From positions 496,001 to 560,000 of the forward strand of contig NZ_LR734808.1 in assembly GCF_902506655.1 (NCBI RefSeq): a stretch of DNA of 64,000 nt, in the 5' to 3' direction. Position 1 is the first letter of the stretch. The number at the start of each line of letters is the position of its first letter. This document shows positions 7,222 to 17,500 of the stretch, in pieces. The stretch comes from Marinoscillum sp. 108 (GTDB taxonomy: Bacteria > Bacteroidota > Bacteroidia > Cytophagales > Cyclobacteriaceae). The notes beneath the pieces are model-generated. The model ran no database searches. It worked only from the letters and a program-made list of their open reading frames with translations, and was not told the DNA's origin. The position numbers were made by a program, and so were the translations under genes.

Positions 7222-7638
7222 TTAGTCTTTTTTGACTTTCTGGAAATGAAATGGAAACAGTTCCCGCAATGGCTCATTGATCAGCCAGATTCCACCCCAG
7301 GCCAGGATGGCCAGATAGACAGGAAAAAGGAGGTGCGTAAACAAGGGGTTATCCAAACGCAGGTGGGTGGCCATGGCACCACCCCAGTAGGCGGTGAGCA
7401 ATACGGCTCCCAGTACGGAGGTTCTGGGAAGTGCGTACAGGAGGGTAGAGAGGAGTCCAAGAATACCCAGCACATAGATCTGATCCTCGGAAAAGCCTAG
7501 GGCGACCGTGGTTTCGACTACCGTAGGTGGCTGAATAAATTTCATGATGCTGTCCATCAGCATAAACAAAATGGCGATTCCGCTCATGGTTCGTGCTGTC
7601 CAGCGGCGACTTTTTGAAATGGGTCTTGTGTTTTTCAT
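7222..7638 (-). CDS. DoxX-like membrane protein
   Basis: This 138-residue protein has four transmembrane helices (near 17-38, 52-70, 76-95 and 103-122). The pattern MDSIMKF, GILGLLSTLLYALPRTSVLGAVLL and AYWGGAMATHLRL is characteristic of DoxX-like proteins (DUF4345/DoxX superfamily). Members are often beside SRPBCC, VOC and RibD-C-type genes in Bacteroidota, as here. The role is not established. The N-terminus is basic (KSRRWTAR), placing it in the cytoplasm. Confidence 0.8.
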   Translation of the reverse strand: MKNTRPISKSRRWTARTMSGIAILFMLMDSIMKFIQPPTVVETTVALGFSEDQIYVLGILGLLSTLLYALPRTSVLGAVLLTAYWGGAMATHLRLDNPLFTHLLFPVYLAILAWGGIWLINEPLRELFPFHFQKVKKD

Positions 7639-7733
7639 GGTTTGTTTTATTAATCGTTTAAAAGCATAGCCATATGGCTGAAAATTCTTCTTAGGTGTCC
7701 GGTCATCTAACCAAATTTTTGATCAGGGATCGT

Positions 7734-8174
7734 TCATGAAGGGCTGATGACTCCAGTGCTGGTGTGTCGGGCACAGCTCAGGAGCCAGCGGTTACCAAAC
7801 TTATCCGTGAGTTCGCCAAACAGGGCACCCCAGCGGGTCTGCTCTGGCGGATGACTGGCCAGACCCCCTGATGACAGCTTTCGGTAGAGCCGCGTCAGCT
7901 CTGCTGTACTGCTGCAGGTGAGGGACAGTGAGACTGAATTGCCTTTTAGGAGCCCCGACTCTGGCACCATGTCTGAACCCATCAGCTTCATGACGCCATT
8001 GGAAAGTGAAGCATGCACGATACATGCCTTCATAGACTCGGGCATCTTTTCTGATAAGGGGGATTCACCCACTGTTTGAAACCTCAATTGTCCCCCCAGG
8101 CACTTTTGATAAAAAGTCATGGCCTCACGGCAGTTGCCGTTGAAGGTCAGGTAAGTAGCGATCGCAACCATCAT
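7734..8174 (-). CDS. VOC-family (PhnB-like) protein
   Basis: This 146-residue protein opens with IATYLTFNGNCREAMTFYQKC, the usual first strand and helix of PhnB/3-demethylubiquinone methyltransferase-like VOC proteins. It continues with GVMKLMGSD and WGALFGELTDKFGNRW, the closing strand. A second ATG one codon later is equally likely as start. VOC folds bind a metal and include glyoxalases and antibiotic-binding proteins; no specific substrate is indicated. It lies 35 bases downstream of the RibD-C-like gene at 8209. Confidence 0.82.
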   Translation of the reverse strand: MMVAIATYLTFNGNCREAMTFYQKCLGGQLRFQTVGESPLSEKMPESMKACIVHASLSNGVMKLMGSDMVPESGLLKGNSVSLSLTCSSTAELTRLYRKLSSGGLASHPPEQTRWGALFGELTDKFGNRWLLSCARHTSTGVISPS

Positions 8175-8208
8175 GCTTGAGTATTAGGCATCACCGGAGG
8201 TAGAAGGC

Positions 8209-8784
8209 TTACCGGATCACATTAAAGGCCAGGTGAGTAACCCCCGTACCATTCACCGACCTAAAGCACTCCAGTTTTGGTTGCGAGGTGTTGGCAAACA
8301 AGGGCTTCCCGTTACCAAGCAGGACATGCACCAGGTCAATGTGTATCTCATCCACCAGCCCTGCCTTCAGGGCCTGCTGCAGGATACTGGCGGAGCTAAT
8401 GCAGACGGCCTTTGAGCCGGCACTGGCTCTTGCCTGGCTGATGGCATCTTCTACGCCTGTGGTGATGAACGTAAAAGGGGAGTCCGCTTTTGTCCATTCA
8501 GCTACGGGCTGGTGCGTTACCACGAAGTGATGAACGCCAAGTGGTGGATGCCCACCCCATGCTTGGGAAACATCGAATGTCCTCCGGCCAGTAACCATCG
8601 TCCCTACAGATGCCATGGCTTTGCCTATCAGTTCGGCACTGGCCTTAGAGACCTTGAAGGGTGTTCCGGGCAGTGGTGTATCCCCACCAAAGTACCAGCT
8701 GTGCAGTTGGCTGGAGTCGTCATCCGGGCTGGTGATGTAGCCATCCAGCGACATGCTTATGTTGAAAATTACTTTTGTAGACAT
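8209..8784 (-). CDS. Dihydrofolate reductase family (RibD C-terminal-like) protein 3
   Basis: The protein is 191 residues from the ATG that opens MSTKVIFNISMSLDGYITS, which is where family members start. An in-frame ATG at 8823 would add 13 residues and create a 4-base overlap with the SRPBCC gene before it, so coupled translation from there is an alternative. Key segments are VTGRRTFDVSQAWGG, AVCISSASILQQALKAGLVD and VHVLLGNGKPLFAN. It is similar in plan to the gene at 5948. It forms a tight minus-strand run with the SRPBCC gene (8820) and the VOC gene (7734). Confidence 0.8.
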   Translation of the reverse strand: MSTKVIFNISMSLDGYITSPDDDSSQLHSWYFGGDTPLPGTPFKVSKASAELIGKAMASVGTMVTGRRTFDVSQAWGGHPPLGVHHFVVTHQPVAEWTKADSPFTFITTGVEDAISQARASAGSKAVCISSASILQQALKAGLVDEIHIDLVHVLLGNGKPLFANTSQPKLECFRSVNGTGVTHLAFNVIR

Positions 8785-8819
8785 GATGGTAAAGTTTGAA
8801 GGTGTAAGAAAGTCGGGTT

Positions 8820-9245
8820 TCAACCCTTTTGAGCCTCTGCGTATCTTTTAAAACTGTCCAGAATAGATTGCCAGCCATCTCTCTGCATGTCTATGGGGTT
8901 TTCGCTTTCAGGTTCAAAGGTTTGGGTGATGGTGGTTTCGTTTCCCTGCATTGCAAAGGTGATGTTTACCTTCCGGCCATCGTCCAGGGTGTAGTCCATT
9001 TGCTCATGGGTTTTTACAAGGTCATACACCCCGCTAAAGTCGAAACCGAAACTGCCGTCTTTGGCTTCCATCCTGGATAGAAATTTACCACCAGTGCGCA
9101 AGTCATTTTCGGCTCTTGTGGTGTGCCAGTCCGGCGAAGCGGTACACCATTTGGTGATGTCAGCTGGATTGCTCCACAGTTGCCATACCTTTTCTATAGG
9201 GGCTTTGATACTGGTGTGGATCGTAATTGTTGTTTTGGTTGTCAT
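8820..9245 (-). CDS. SRPBCC (AHSA1-type) domain protein
   Basis: This 141-residue single-domain protein opens TTITIHTSIKAPIEKVWQLW, the AHSA1/Aha1-C signature. It continues with DITKWCTAS, GGKFLSRMEAKDG and a C-terminal helix DGWQSILDSFKRYAE. An ATG eight codons upstream (9269) is possible. These START-like folds have a hydrophobic cavity for lipids or small molecules, and in Bacteroidota they are commonly paired with regulators. The gene begins a minus-strand run and is divergent from the GlxA-like activator at 9388, which may control it. Confidence 0.85.
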   Translation of the reverse strand: MTTKTTITIHTSIKAPIEKVWQLWSNPADITKWCTASPDWHTTRAENDLRTGGKFLSRMEAKDGSFGFDFSGVYDLVKTHEQMDYTLDDGRKVNITFAMQGNETTITQTFEPESENPIDMQRDGWQSILDSFKRYAEAQKG

Positions 9246-9387
9246 GTTTTTGATGTTTTGTTTTGACAAAGATGCCCTACATTTTAGAGACTACTGCTGT
9301 ATGAAAAAGACAGCATTGGGGTGTTTTGCGACAAATCATTCTAACTTTAGTTGATTCGTTTCTTATGTGTGTTAATTTTCCGAAACC

Positions 9388-10371
9388 ATGATAACAGTAA
9401 GCATTCTCGTACCTGAATCCTCTGTGATGCAGGCCATTGCAGATCCCCAGTATTTGTTTTCGGCCGCCAATCAATTTTTAGCTGCCGCAGGGAAGGAACC
9501 TTTGTTTGAAGTAGAATTGGTAGGGGCCAAAAAGGAGATTAAACTCAATGAGGGCCGGTACTCTATCCATACCGATCGGCTGGTGCAGGACATAGACAGG
9601 ACGGATCTGGTACTGATCCCGGCACTTTTTGGCGACATGCAGGCGGCCATTGCCCAAAATAAAATGCTGCTGCCCTGGATTCATCAGCAATACGGAAAAG
9701 GAGCGGAGGTGGCATCTCTCTGTGTTGGGGCTTTCCTGCTGGCCTCTACCGGCCTGCTCGATGGGAAGAAGTGCTCCACTCACTGGGGTTTTCAAAATGA
9801 GTTTAGGGAGCTGTTTCCAGAAGTAGAGGTGATGGATGGCAGTGTGATCACCGAGGAGCATCGCATCTACTCCAGTGGTGGTGCCAACTCCTACTGGTGT
9901 TTGCTGCTGCATTTACTGGAGAAATACACCGATCGCGAAACAGCCATACTGGCGTCCAAGTATTTTGCTGTGGATATTGATCGTGACAGTCAGGCGGCTT
10001 TTTCTATGTTTAAGGGACAAAAGAACCATACCGATGAGGCCATCAAAACGGCACAGGATTTTATAGAAAAGAACATTGCCGACAGGATACTGGTGGATGA
10101 TCTGGCGAATATGATGGCCGTGGGGAGGCGAACCTTTGAGCGTAGGTTCAAGCTGGCCACCAACAATACGGTGCAGGAGTACATCCACCGGGTGAAAATA
10201 GAAGCCGCCAAGCGTCAGTTTGAGAACAGCCGCAAAAACATCAACGAAGTGATGTTTGACGTGGGCTATACGGACACGAAGGCTTTTCGCAGCATGTTCA
10301 AAAAGATCACCGGTCTCACCCCCATAGAATATCGCAACAAGTACAATAAAATGGCTGAAGTGGAGGTGTAG
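9388..10371 (+). CDS. GlxA-like AraC-family regulator with DJ-1/PfpI domain 1
   Basis: This is a 327-residue protein. Residues 1-200 are a class I glutamine amidotransferase/DJ-1-like domain with the nucleophile-elbow Cys kept (GAEVASLCVGAFLLAST). Residues about 220-320 are two AraC helix-turn-helix motifs (LANMMAVGRRTFERRF and INEVMFDVGYTDTKAFRSMF). The family typically senses a small metabolite. It is divergent from the SRPBCC/RibD-C/VOC run with 142 bases between starts, so autoregulation and control of that run are likely. A close homologue is at 38782. Confidence 0.9.
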   Translation: MITVSILVPESSVMQAIADPQYLFSAANQFLAAAGKEPLFEVELVGAKKEIKLNEGRYSIHTDRLVQDIDRTDLVLIPALFGDMQAAIAQNKMLLPWIHQQYGKGAEVASLCVGAFLLASTGLLDGKKCSTHWGFQNEFRELFPEVEVMDGSVITEEHRIYSSGGANSYWCLLLHLLEKYTDRETAILASKYFAVDIDRDSQAAFSMFKGQKNHTDEAIKTAQDFIEKNIADRILVDDLANMMAVGRRTFERRFKLATNNTVQEYIHRVKIEAAKRQFENSRKNINEVMFDVGYTDTKAFRSMFKKITGLTPIEYRNKYNKMAEVEV

Positions 10372-10639
10372 GGCGTGATCTCGGGATCCATAGAAGTTTC
10401 ACTCCACATCCAAGATGAGATAGGGCAGAAGTTTGAATGATGGGTGTCCAGGTCCTTTAAACTCATAGATTCATCGATGATAATGGGGTATTCATCGGAG
10501 ACTGGTGAGCAGTAGTCTGTAAATATTCAGGAAATCTTTTGGGCATTGGAGTATTGCTTTATTTTAGAGGCAGATGCGCCAGCCAGAGTCCATTTCATAC
10601 CCTGCCAGAGCTTGTTGCTTTGGGAAAGGCCATTATTAT

Positions 10640-13600
10640 ATGGTTTATGGAATAATATGGGCCTGGATCTTTTTTCCCTTTAGCGGATTTTCACAAGTCA
10701 AATATGACTGGAAGCCCTTACCCGATGTAAAGGCGATAAAGTCCTATTCAGATCAGTTTCACGCTCAGGTGAAAAAGCACCCACCGGACCCTGCGCCTCC
10801 GGTGATCAGGGAGGTCTATCTGGATGAGCAACCAGAGTTCGTCACCAGCATACAGCCTGATCTCCTTAGTCGGTTACATTTCGAAGCGTATGAGCTCACC
10901 CTGGATCAGCGGATTGATATCCCAAATGGCATGGTCTTCAAGGATATCTCCAACTCCAATATCAAGTATTTGGATCAGGCCCACGGTTTACTAACCAATG
11001 ACATAAGCGTCATTGCTGAAGACAAGGACGGTCTGATTTACCTGGGGTCGTCTAAAGGATTGTTGGTTTTCAATGGGAAGGAGTTAAGTGTTTATCAGGG
11101 CAATGCGGCTTTTTCGCTCACGGGCATCCGGAGTTTGTGGTTTGATGCGGAGGGGAAACTGTGGGTGGCTACAGATATCAATATTTGCTACATTCAGAAC
11201 CAGAAAATATTTGTGCCGGAAATGGACTTTGGTCCTACCCATTTGCAGGGGTTTAGCGAGAGTTCCGCAACCGGAGAGTTCTTCATTTTTACCGTTTACC
11301 ATGGTCTTTTTATTCTGAAAGAAGGGCAGATGTATCAGTACAACGCGGGGCTGCCAACTCCCCATGTGAGCTGTGCCATCCGTACCGATGATGGCCGGCT
11401 TTGGTTCGCCTTTGGTAATTCTGGGTTTGGGTATATCCAGAAAGACAGTCTTTTTATGTATAAAAGGGAGGGTATTGAGAATTCACCAAGAAGTTTGCTT
11501 GAGGTGGGTGGAGAGCTGTGGTTAGGCCAGTTTAGGGGTAAGTTAATGAAGCATAGAAATGACTCACTGTTCAATGTCTTGCTGAATGACCGGAGACGTC
11601 ATCATATCTATTCTTTTGCTCCAAACGAACAAGGGCTGTGGTTTCCGGACTATGCAGAAGGGGTTTATTTAATCAAGAAAAATGGGGAATATGATTTTAT
11701 AGGTGAAGAGCATGGGCTCAATGGCCGGGTTTCCTTCACACTGATGGCTGATTCTTTCGAAAATATCTGGGTCGCAGATGCGGGCAATGGCATCTCCAGA
11801 ATTGATGAATTGGCTTTTCGGCCCACTCGAAAATTCGTGAGCAACCATGGAATCTTTCAGATCGAACCGGACGCCTATGGCAATTCCTGGTATTTCATGA
11901 ATGGAGGGGGATTGATTTCCGAATCGGAGGTGGGCTATGTAGAGTACCTCAATAGTGACAGATACAGCACCAGTGGAGCGGTGTCCGGGGACAGTGTTTG
12001 GATTTCGTCAGAAACCCTGGGGCTTACCTTATTGAAGGATGGGGTCTTCACCACGTATAGGATGAAAAAGGATGAGGAGCTGGACTCCACCATATACGAT
12101 ATTAAAATGGATGCGAACGCGAGAATTTGGGGGTGGAATTATGCCAATCGGCTCTATAGCTTCCGCAATGGTCAATTTTACAACTTCAGTTCAGCACCGG
12201 ATTTAAAAGATTTTAAGTTCATCAATGTATTGCAGACGGCAGATAAGACCATCTATGCTGTGGCCCTCAACAATGGTGTGATTGCCATCAGCAACAATAA
12301 GTATGCGCACCTCAACATGGGTAATGGCTTGCTCTCCGATCAAATCTCTTTTGTTTTTCAGGATGAGAGTGGCAATACATGGTTTTGCGCCAGTGGCAGG
12401 GTGCAGGTGGTGGATGCGCAGGGACAAAGCACGGTATATCAGATCAAAGAGACCGAGAGTAATCCAATTCTCCAGATTCTGGAGACCGAAAAGGGTTCTT
12501 TCATGGCAACTACCGCATCCGGCCTTTTGCTCATGGAGAAAGATCAGGAAGGTCTGACCCACAAATTTTATGGTAAGGAAAACGGGCTCAAGCTCATTGG
12601 CAACCGCATGATCACCAGAGATCGTCAGGGGCGGATTCTCATTGGTGGAGGCACAAGTTTGAAAACATTTGATCCGTATTATCTCAAGAGTGACAAATCC
12701 CGACCCAGGCTTACCCTCAATAGAGTATTGGCAGATGGAGTAGAAGTGGATCGGGACCATTTGGAGGTAGAGCAGGAAAAGGTTGTCAATTTTGTGTTTA
12801 ACAAGATCTTCTGGGGACAGCAGTCTGATCTTGTATACAAGCTCCAGCACAGGTCGCGAAGTGGCAACTGGAATCATGTGAGCTCAAATGTGATTTCATT
12901 TAAAGAGCTCCAGTATGGAAATTATGAGCTGCTTGTATACGCCGAAGGGGAGGGCAGAAAAAGTGAAGAGTTACAATTTAAGTTTACGATTCTTCCATTT
13001 TGGTATCAAACAGATGGAGCCAAGCTGATGTATTTCCTCTTGGCCGTGACATTGATTGTTGGATATATTTTCTACAGAGAAAGCCGTGCCCGAATAGCTA
13101 AAATCAGATTGCAGAAATTGGTGGATGAGCGCACGGCAGAACTTCAGGTAGAAAAGCTCAATGTTGTCCGGCAACTCCAACAAAAAGAAATCCTGATGCA
13201 GGAGGTACATCACCGGGTTAAGAATAACCTTACCTTCTTGAAGAGTTTGCTCTATCTCCGGGCCAGAGCCTCGAAGGATGCGGAGGTGAGGTTGATTCTG
13301 GACGAGTGTCAGGCCCGGATTCAGTCGATGGCACTGGTTCACCAAAATCTATACGACGTACAGGATGCGTCAGAGGTTGATTTTGATCTTTTTTTGAGAG
13401 AGCTTTTTTTTGAGTTGGAGAGTATGTTTGATCAGGACAGGTCCAATATTAACATTGAGTTGGCAGTGAGTGACTTCAAAGTGGATGTAAAGTTGTCCGT
13501 GTTTCTGGGTTTAATTCTGAACGAAATGATTACCAACTCATTCAAATATGCCTTTCCAAATGGGGAGGAGGGGAGAATCCTCGTTCGGCTAAGTCAGATG

Positions 13601-13780
13601 TCGGAGCATTTCGAATTGACCTATGCCGACAGTGGTTTGGGTTTTGGCGAAAGCTTTGATTTTAAAACGTCAACAGGCTTTGGTTTTAAGCTCATCAATA
13701 TCCTACTCAACCAGATCGATGCGCAAATGCAATATGTAAATAATGGAATGACTACTTTCACCATAGTAATCCCGAAATGA
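10640..13780 (+). CDS. Propeller-type sensor histidine kinase (HisKA_2)
   Basis: This is about 1046 residues from the ATG that opens a signal peptide (MVYGIIWAWIFFPFSGFSQ); an upstream in-frame ATG at 10574 would put 22 polar residues before it. A periplasmic two-component-propeller domain spans residues about 85-680 (repeats such as GLIYLGSSKGL, KLWVAT, RLWFAFGNSG). A Y_Y_Y-type Ig domain then precedes one membrane helix (MYFLLAVTLIVGYIFY). A coiled coil leads to HisKA_2 (EVHHRVKNNL, phospho-His near residue 858) and an ATPase domain (NEMITNSFKYAF, DSGLGFG). It overlaps the response regulator gene by 4 bases. Confidence 0.9.
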   Translation: MVYGIIWAWIFFPFSGFSQVKYDWKPLPDVKAIKSYSDQFHAQVKKHPPDPAPPVIREVYLDEQPEFVTSIQPDLLSRLHFEAYELTLDQRIDIPNGMVFKDISNSNIKYLDQAHGLLTNDISVIAEDKDGLIYLGSSKGLLVFNGKELSVYQGNAAFSLTGIRSLWFDAEGKLWVATDINICYIQNQKIFVPEMDFGPTHLQGFSESSATGEFFIFTVYHGLFILKEGQMYQYNAGLPTPHVSCAIRTDDGRLWFAFGNSGFGYIQKDSLFMYKREGIENSPRSLLEVGGELWLGQFRGKLMKHRNDSLFNVLLNDRRRHHIYSFAPNEQGLWFPDYAEGVYLIKKNGEYDFIGEEHGLNGRVSFTLMADSFENIWVADAGNGISRIDELAFRPTRKFVSNHGIFQIEPDAYGNSWYFMNGGGLISESEVGYVEYLNSDRYSTSGAVSGDSVWISSETLGLTLLKDGVFTTYRMKKDEELDSTIYDIKMDANARIWGWNYANRLYSFRNGQFYNFSSAPDLKDFKFINVLQTADKTIYAVALNNGVIAISNNKYAHLNMGNGLLSDQISFVFQDESGNTWFCASGRVQVVDAQGQSTVYQIKETESNPILQILETEKGSFMATTASGLLLMEKDQEGLTHKFYGKENGLKLIGNRMITRDRQGRILIGGGTSLKTFDPYYLKSDKSRPRLTLNRVLADGVEVDRDHLEVEQEKVVNFVFNKIFWGQQSDLVYKLQHRSRSGNWNHVSSNVISFKELQYGNYELLVYAEGEGRKSEELQFKFTILPFWYQTDGAKLMYFLLAVTLIVGYIFYRESRARIAKIRLQKLVDERTAELQVEKLNVVRQLQQKEILMQEVHHRVKNNLTFLKSLLYLRARASKDAEVRLILDECQARIQSMALVHQNLYDVQDASEVDFDLFLRELFFELESMFDQDRSNINIELAVSDFKVDVKLSVFLGLILNEMITNSFKYAFPNGEEGRILVRLSQMSEHFELTYADSGLGFGESFDFKTSTGFGFKLINILLNQIDAQMQYVNNGMTTFTIVIPK

Positions 13781-14472
13781 AAAGGAAATTCAACATACTG
13801 ATCGTAGAGGACGAACTGATGATAGCAGAGATGACCAGGGAGATGCTGCTGGATTTAAAGTATTCAGTGGTAGGAATCGCCAAGGATCACGACTCAGCGA
13901 TTGATTATCTGACAAAATCAGAAGATATTGACCTGGTAATTCTTGACATCAACTTGGGACGGAAGAAAACGGGCATTGATATCGCCGAGGTGATTCAAGA
14001 TCAATATGAGATCCCATTTATCTACCTTACCTCTTACTCCGACCCTAAGACCATTAAGAAGGCCGCCCAGACCTCTCCGGCAGCCTATTTGTTAAAGCCT
14101 TTTATCAAAAGTGATCTTTATACAACGATAGAAATAATTATCGCAAGAAACCTGAAAAGCGAAGGGACTATCCTCATCAAGGACGGAGATTTGAATGTGA
14201 AATTGAAAACCCGTGACATTCACTATATCATGTCTGATAACAATTACCTGGAAGTTTTTACCCTAAGAAAGAAATACATTGTTAGAAATTCACTGGACGG
14301 CTTTTTAGAAGAACTCAATGATTCCAATTTCATTAGAATTCATCGGTCTTATGCAGCCAATATACTCAAGATCGAAGCAGTAAATGGCCAATATGTATTA
14401 GTGGGAGAGGCTAAACTCCCATTGTCCCGTACCCATAAACAAGAAGTCATTGACCTTTTTATGAGTAGATAA
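13777..14472 (+). CDS. LytTR-family response regulator
   Basis: This is a 231-residue protein. Residues 1-120 form a receiver domain with acidic pocket E11/D12, phospho-acceptor D57 (VILDINLG), T85-region switch (LTSYSD) and K107-region (LLKPF). Residues about 130-231 form a LytTR DNA-binding domain (LKTRDIHYIMSDNNYLEVFT, FIRIHRSYAAN, LPLSRTHKQEV). It is translationally coupled to the kinase (ATGA overlap), so it is its cognate partner. LytTR regulators often act on surface and secretion genes. The giant surface protein downstream is the obvious candidate target. Confidence 0.93.
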   Translation: MKRKFNILIVEDELMIAEMTREMLLDLKYSVVGIAKDHDSAIDYLTKSEDIDLVILDINLGRKKTGIDIAEVIQDQYEIPFIYLTSYSDPKTIKKAAQTSPAAYLLKPFIKSDLYTTIEIIIARNLKSEGTILIKDGDLNVKLKTRDIHYIMSDNNYLEVFTLRKKYIVRNSLDGFLEELNDSNFIRIHRSYAANILKIEAVNGQYVLVGEAKLPLSRTHKQEVIDLFMSR

Positions 14473-14594
14473 CCTGTTTTTGCATGTCAAACTCATACAA
14501 AATCGGGTTATTCACACCACTTTATTGTTTAAATAATGTCAATGTTATAAAATTGGATTATAGTTAGTTTTTATATAGACTTATTGATTTTATT

Positions 14595-17500
14595 ATGACA
14601 ACTATCCGCCGCAAAACTCCGTGGCTCACGCAAATGGTGAGGGCCACCTTTTTATTATTCCTGTCCATCCAATCATCCATGGGCCAGGATATAGCAAGCG
14701 CCACCTTTGTTCAGTCAAAGGATGTCTTTTCCGATATTTCTTCTCCTGGAGGGATATGGGTGAATAGTGACGGTACCGCGATATTTTTATCCGGTACAAG
14801 TTTCTCCACCGAGGACGTGGTGTATACTTATGACCTGAGTGTCGCTTACGACCTCTCCACGGCAGTTCGGAGTGTCGCCAAGACTTTTACGATGGGCAAT
14901 TCTGACTTTACAATTACCCCTCACGATCTTGTGTTCAAGCCCGATGGTTCCATGCTTTTTGTGGTGGGTTCATACTTTGATCTCAACACTTTTGATCAGG
15001 GAGATAGTCTGTATTCCTTTAGTTTGAGTACTCCTTTTGATGTATCCACCGCAGTTTTGGCGAATCGCGCCAGGTTTGATATAAGTGCTGAGGAGGACTT
15101 CACTTCGGGCGTAGAGTTAAATAATGATGGTTCTAAGATTTTCATTATTGGAAAGACCAACGATCAGGTGGTAGAGTACAATTTGTCTGTTGCCTATGAT
15201 ATTACTACTGCATCGCTCGGTAACACATTCAGTGTGAATGTGGAAACAGGGTCTCCCGAATCGTTCAGGTTTAGCCAGGATGGTCTGATGATGTATGCAG
15301 TACACCTCGATATGGGTGCCAATCAATCTTCCATTTTTACCTATTCACTTTCTTCCGCATATGATATTTCCACAGCTACTTATGCAGGGCCAGGGGAGTC
15401 TCTGGTGCTGAGCTTTAGTGACATTCGCCCTTTGGGACTTGCATTTGGTGGAGAGAGCAAAATGTACCTCTTCGGAACTAATGATTCCGGTTCACCCATT
15501 CGTGAATATGATTTGGAAGTCGCACCAGATGATGTGACTCCCCCTGTGGTGACAGTGGATGCATTGATCACTAATGTGGTTAGTCCTGAACTGACCGGAA
15601 CGATAGATGATCCCACAGCCACGATCGAAGTGACAGTGAATGGTAGTACTTACACGGCTACCAACAATGGTACCACCTGGACGTTGACTGCAGGTACCAT
15701 TTCGCCTGATTTGGCGGATGGTACGTACGAGGTGAGCGTTACCGCCACCGATGCAGCCCTCAACGAAGGCATGGACGCCACATCTGACGAATTGATCATA
15801 GACACTACTACTCCAGTGGTGACAATAGATGAACTGATCACCAATGTGGTGAGTCCTGAGCTAACCGGAACGATAGATGATGCCACTGCCATGGTGGAAG
15901 TCACTGTCAATAGTAGCACCTATGCGGCTACCAACAACGGCACTACCTGGACGCTGGACGCTGGTACCATTTCACCAGATTTGGCGGACGGTACGTATGA
16001 GGTGAGCGTTACCGCCACTGATGCTGCCATGAACGCAGGTACAGATGCTACAACTGATGAATTGGTTGTAGATACCACCACACCTGTGGTGACAGTAGAT
16101 GAACTGATCACCAATGTGGTGAGTCCTGAGCTGACCGGAACAATAGATGATGCCACTGCCACCATAGAAGTGACTGTGAATGGTAATGCTTACGCGGCAA
16201 CTAACAATGGCACTACCTGGACACTGGCCGCCGGAACTATTACACCAGATTTGACGGACGATACTTATGAGGTGAGCGTGACTGCCACTGATGCGGCTAT
16301 GAATGTAGGCACAGACGCCACAGCCGATGAATTGACCATAGATACCACCGCACCCGTGGTGACGGTAGATGAACTGATTACCAATGTGGTGAGTCCTGAA
16401 CTAACGGGAACAATAGATGAGGCCAGTGCAATCATAGAAGTGACTGTGGATGGTACTGCTTACATGGCGACCAACAATGGCACTACCTGGACGCTGGCCG
16501 CTGGTACCATCTCTCCTGATTTGGCTGATGGCACCTATGAGGTGAGCGTTTTGGCTACTGACGCGGCTGGAAACATAGGGGCGGATGATACGGATACTGA
16601 ACTCACCATTGATCTGATCTCACCAGGGATTGAGATCATTGATGAATCAGGAAATGTTCCCACAGTGGTCAATGGAGATTTTGTGGTGCTCATAGCGTTT
16701 GTTGAGCCTGGGGCTGAGTCAGCTGAGGCTGTAACTGGATTTGAGGTTTCTGAAATCGGCTTGACCAACGCCACCCTATCCGGTGACATGGTTTCATTTG
16801 ATGATGGTTATTTGGTGAATATTTCGCCTGATGGCAATGGAGATGTGATCATAGATATTGCAGCGGATGTCGCTATAGATGCTGCTGGAAATAGCAACAC
16901 TGCAGCGCAAATAACTGTGGTATACGATATCGATCCTCCTACGGTAACCATTACCGGAGCCCTTTCTTCCATACCATACGATGATCTGAGTGCCTTTTCT
17001 GTAACTTTTGAGTTCAACGAGTTGCTTGGAGCGGAGGATGCAGGCTTTGAATTGGCAGATATCACCGTGATGAATGCTAGTGTGGCAAACCTTCAGGTAT
17101 CTGATGATCCTTTGGTTTATACAGTTGATGTTACCCCGGATGGAAACGGTGACGTCACCATTGAGCTGGTAGAGGCTTCTATACAGGATATTGCTGGGAA
17201 TGCTTACGTAGGCGAGACCCAGGAAATGATTCCCCTGTCCACTCCATTTAACGGCCAGGGAACTGAGGAAAGTCCTTTTGAGATCGCCACCAAAACTGAT
17301 CTGAAGATCCTTTCGGAGAATAGTATATTTTGGAACAAACACTTTATCCAAACTGCAGACATCACTTTTGAAGATTCAGATACTTATACTCCAATAGGCA
17401 TATATTCTGCTAACCCATTTTCAGGAAGCTATAATGGAATGAATCATACTATTTCTGATCTGCAAATATCAGGTAGTGATGAAATAGGACTCTTTGGATA

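Noticed and set aside
15541-16620. CRISPR-like array
   Set aside because: The 270-bp units are in-frame protein repeats without unique spacers.
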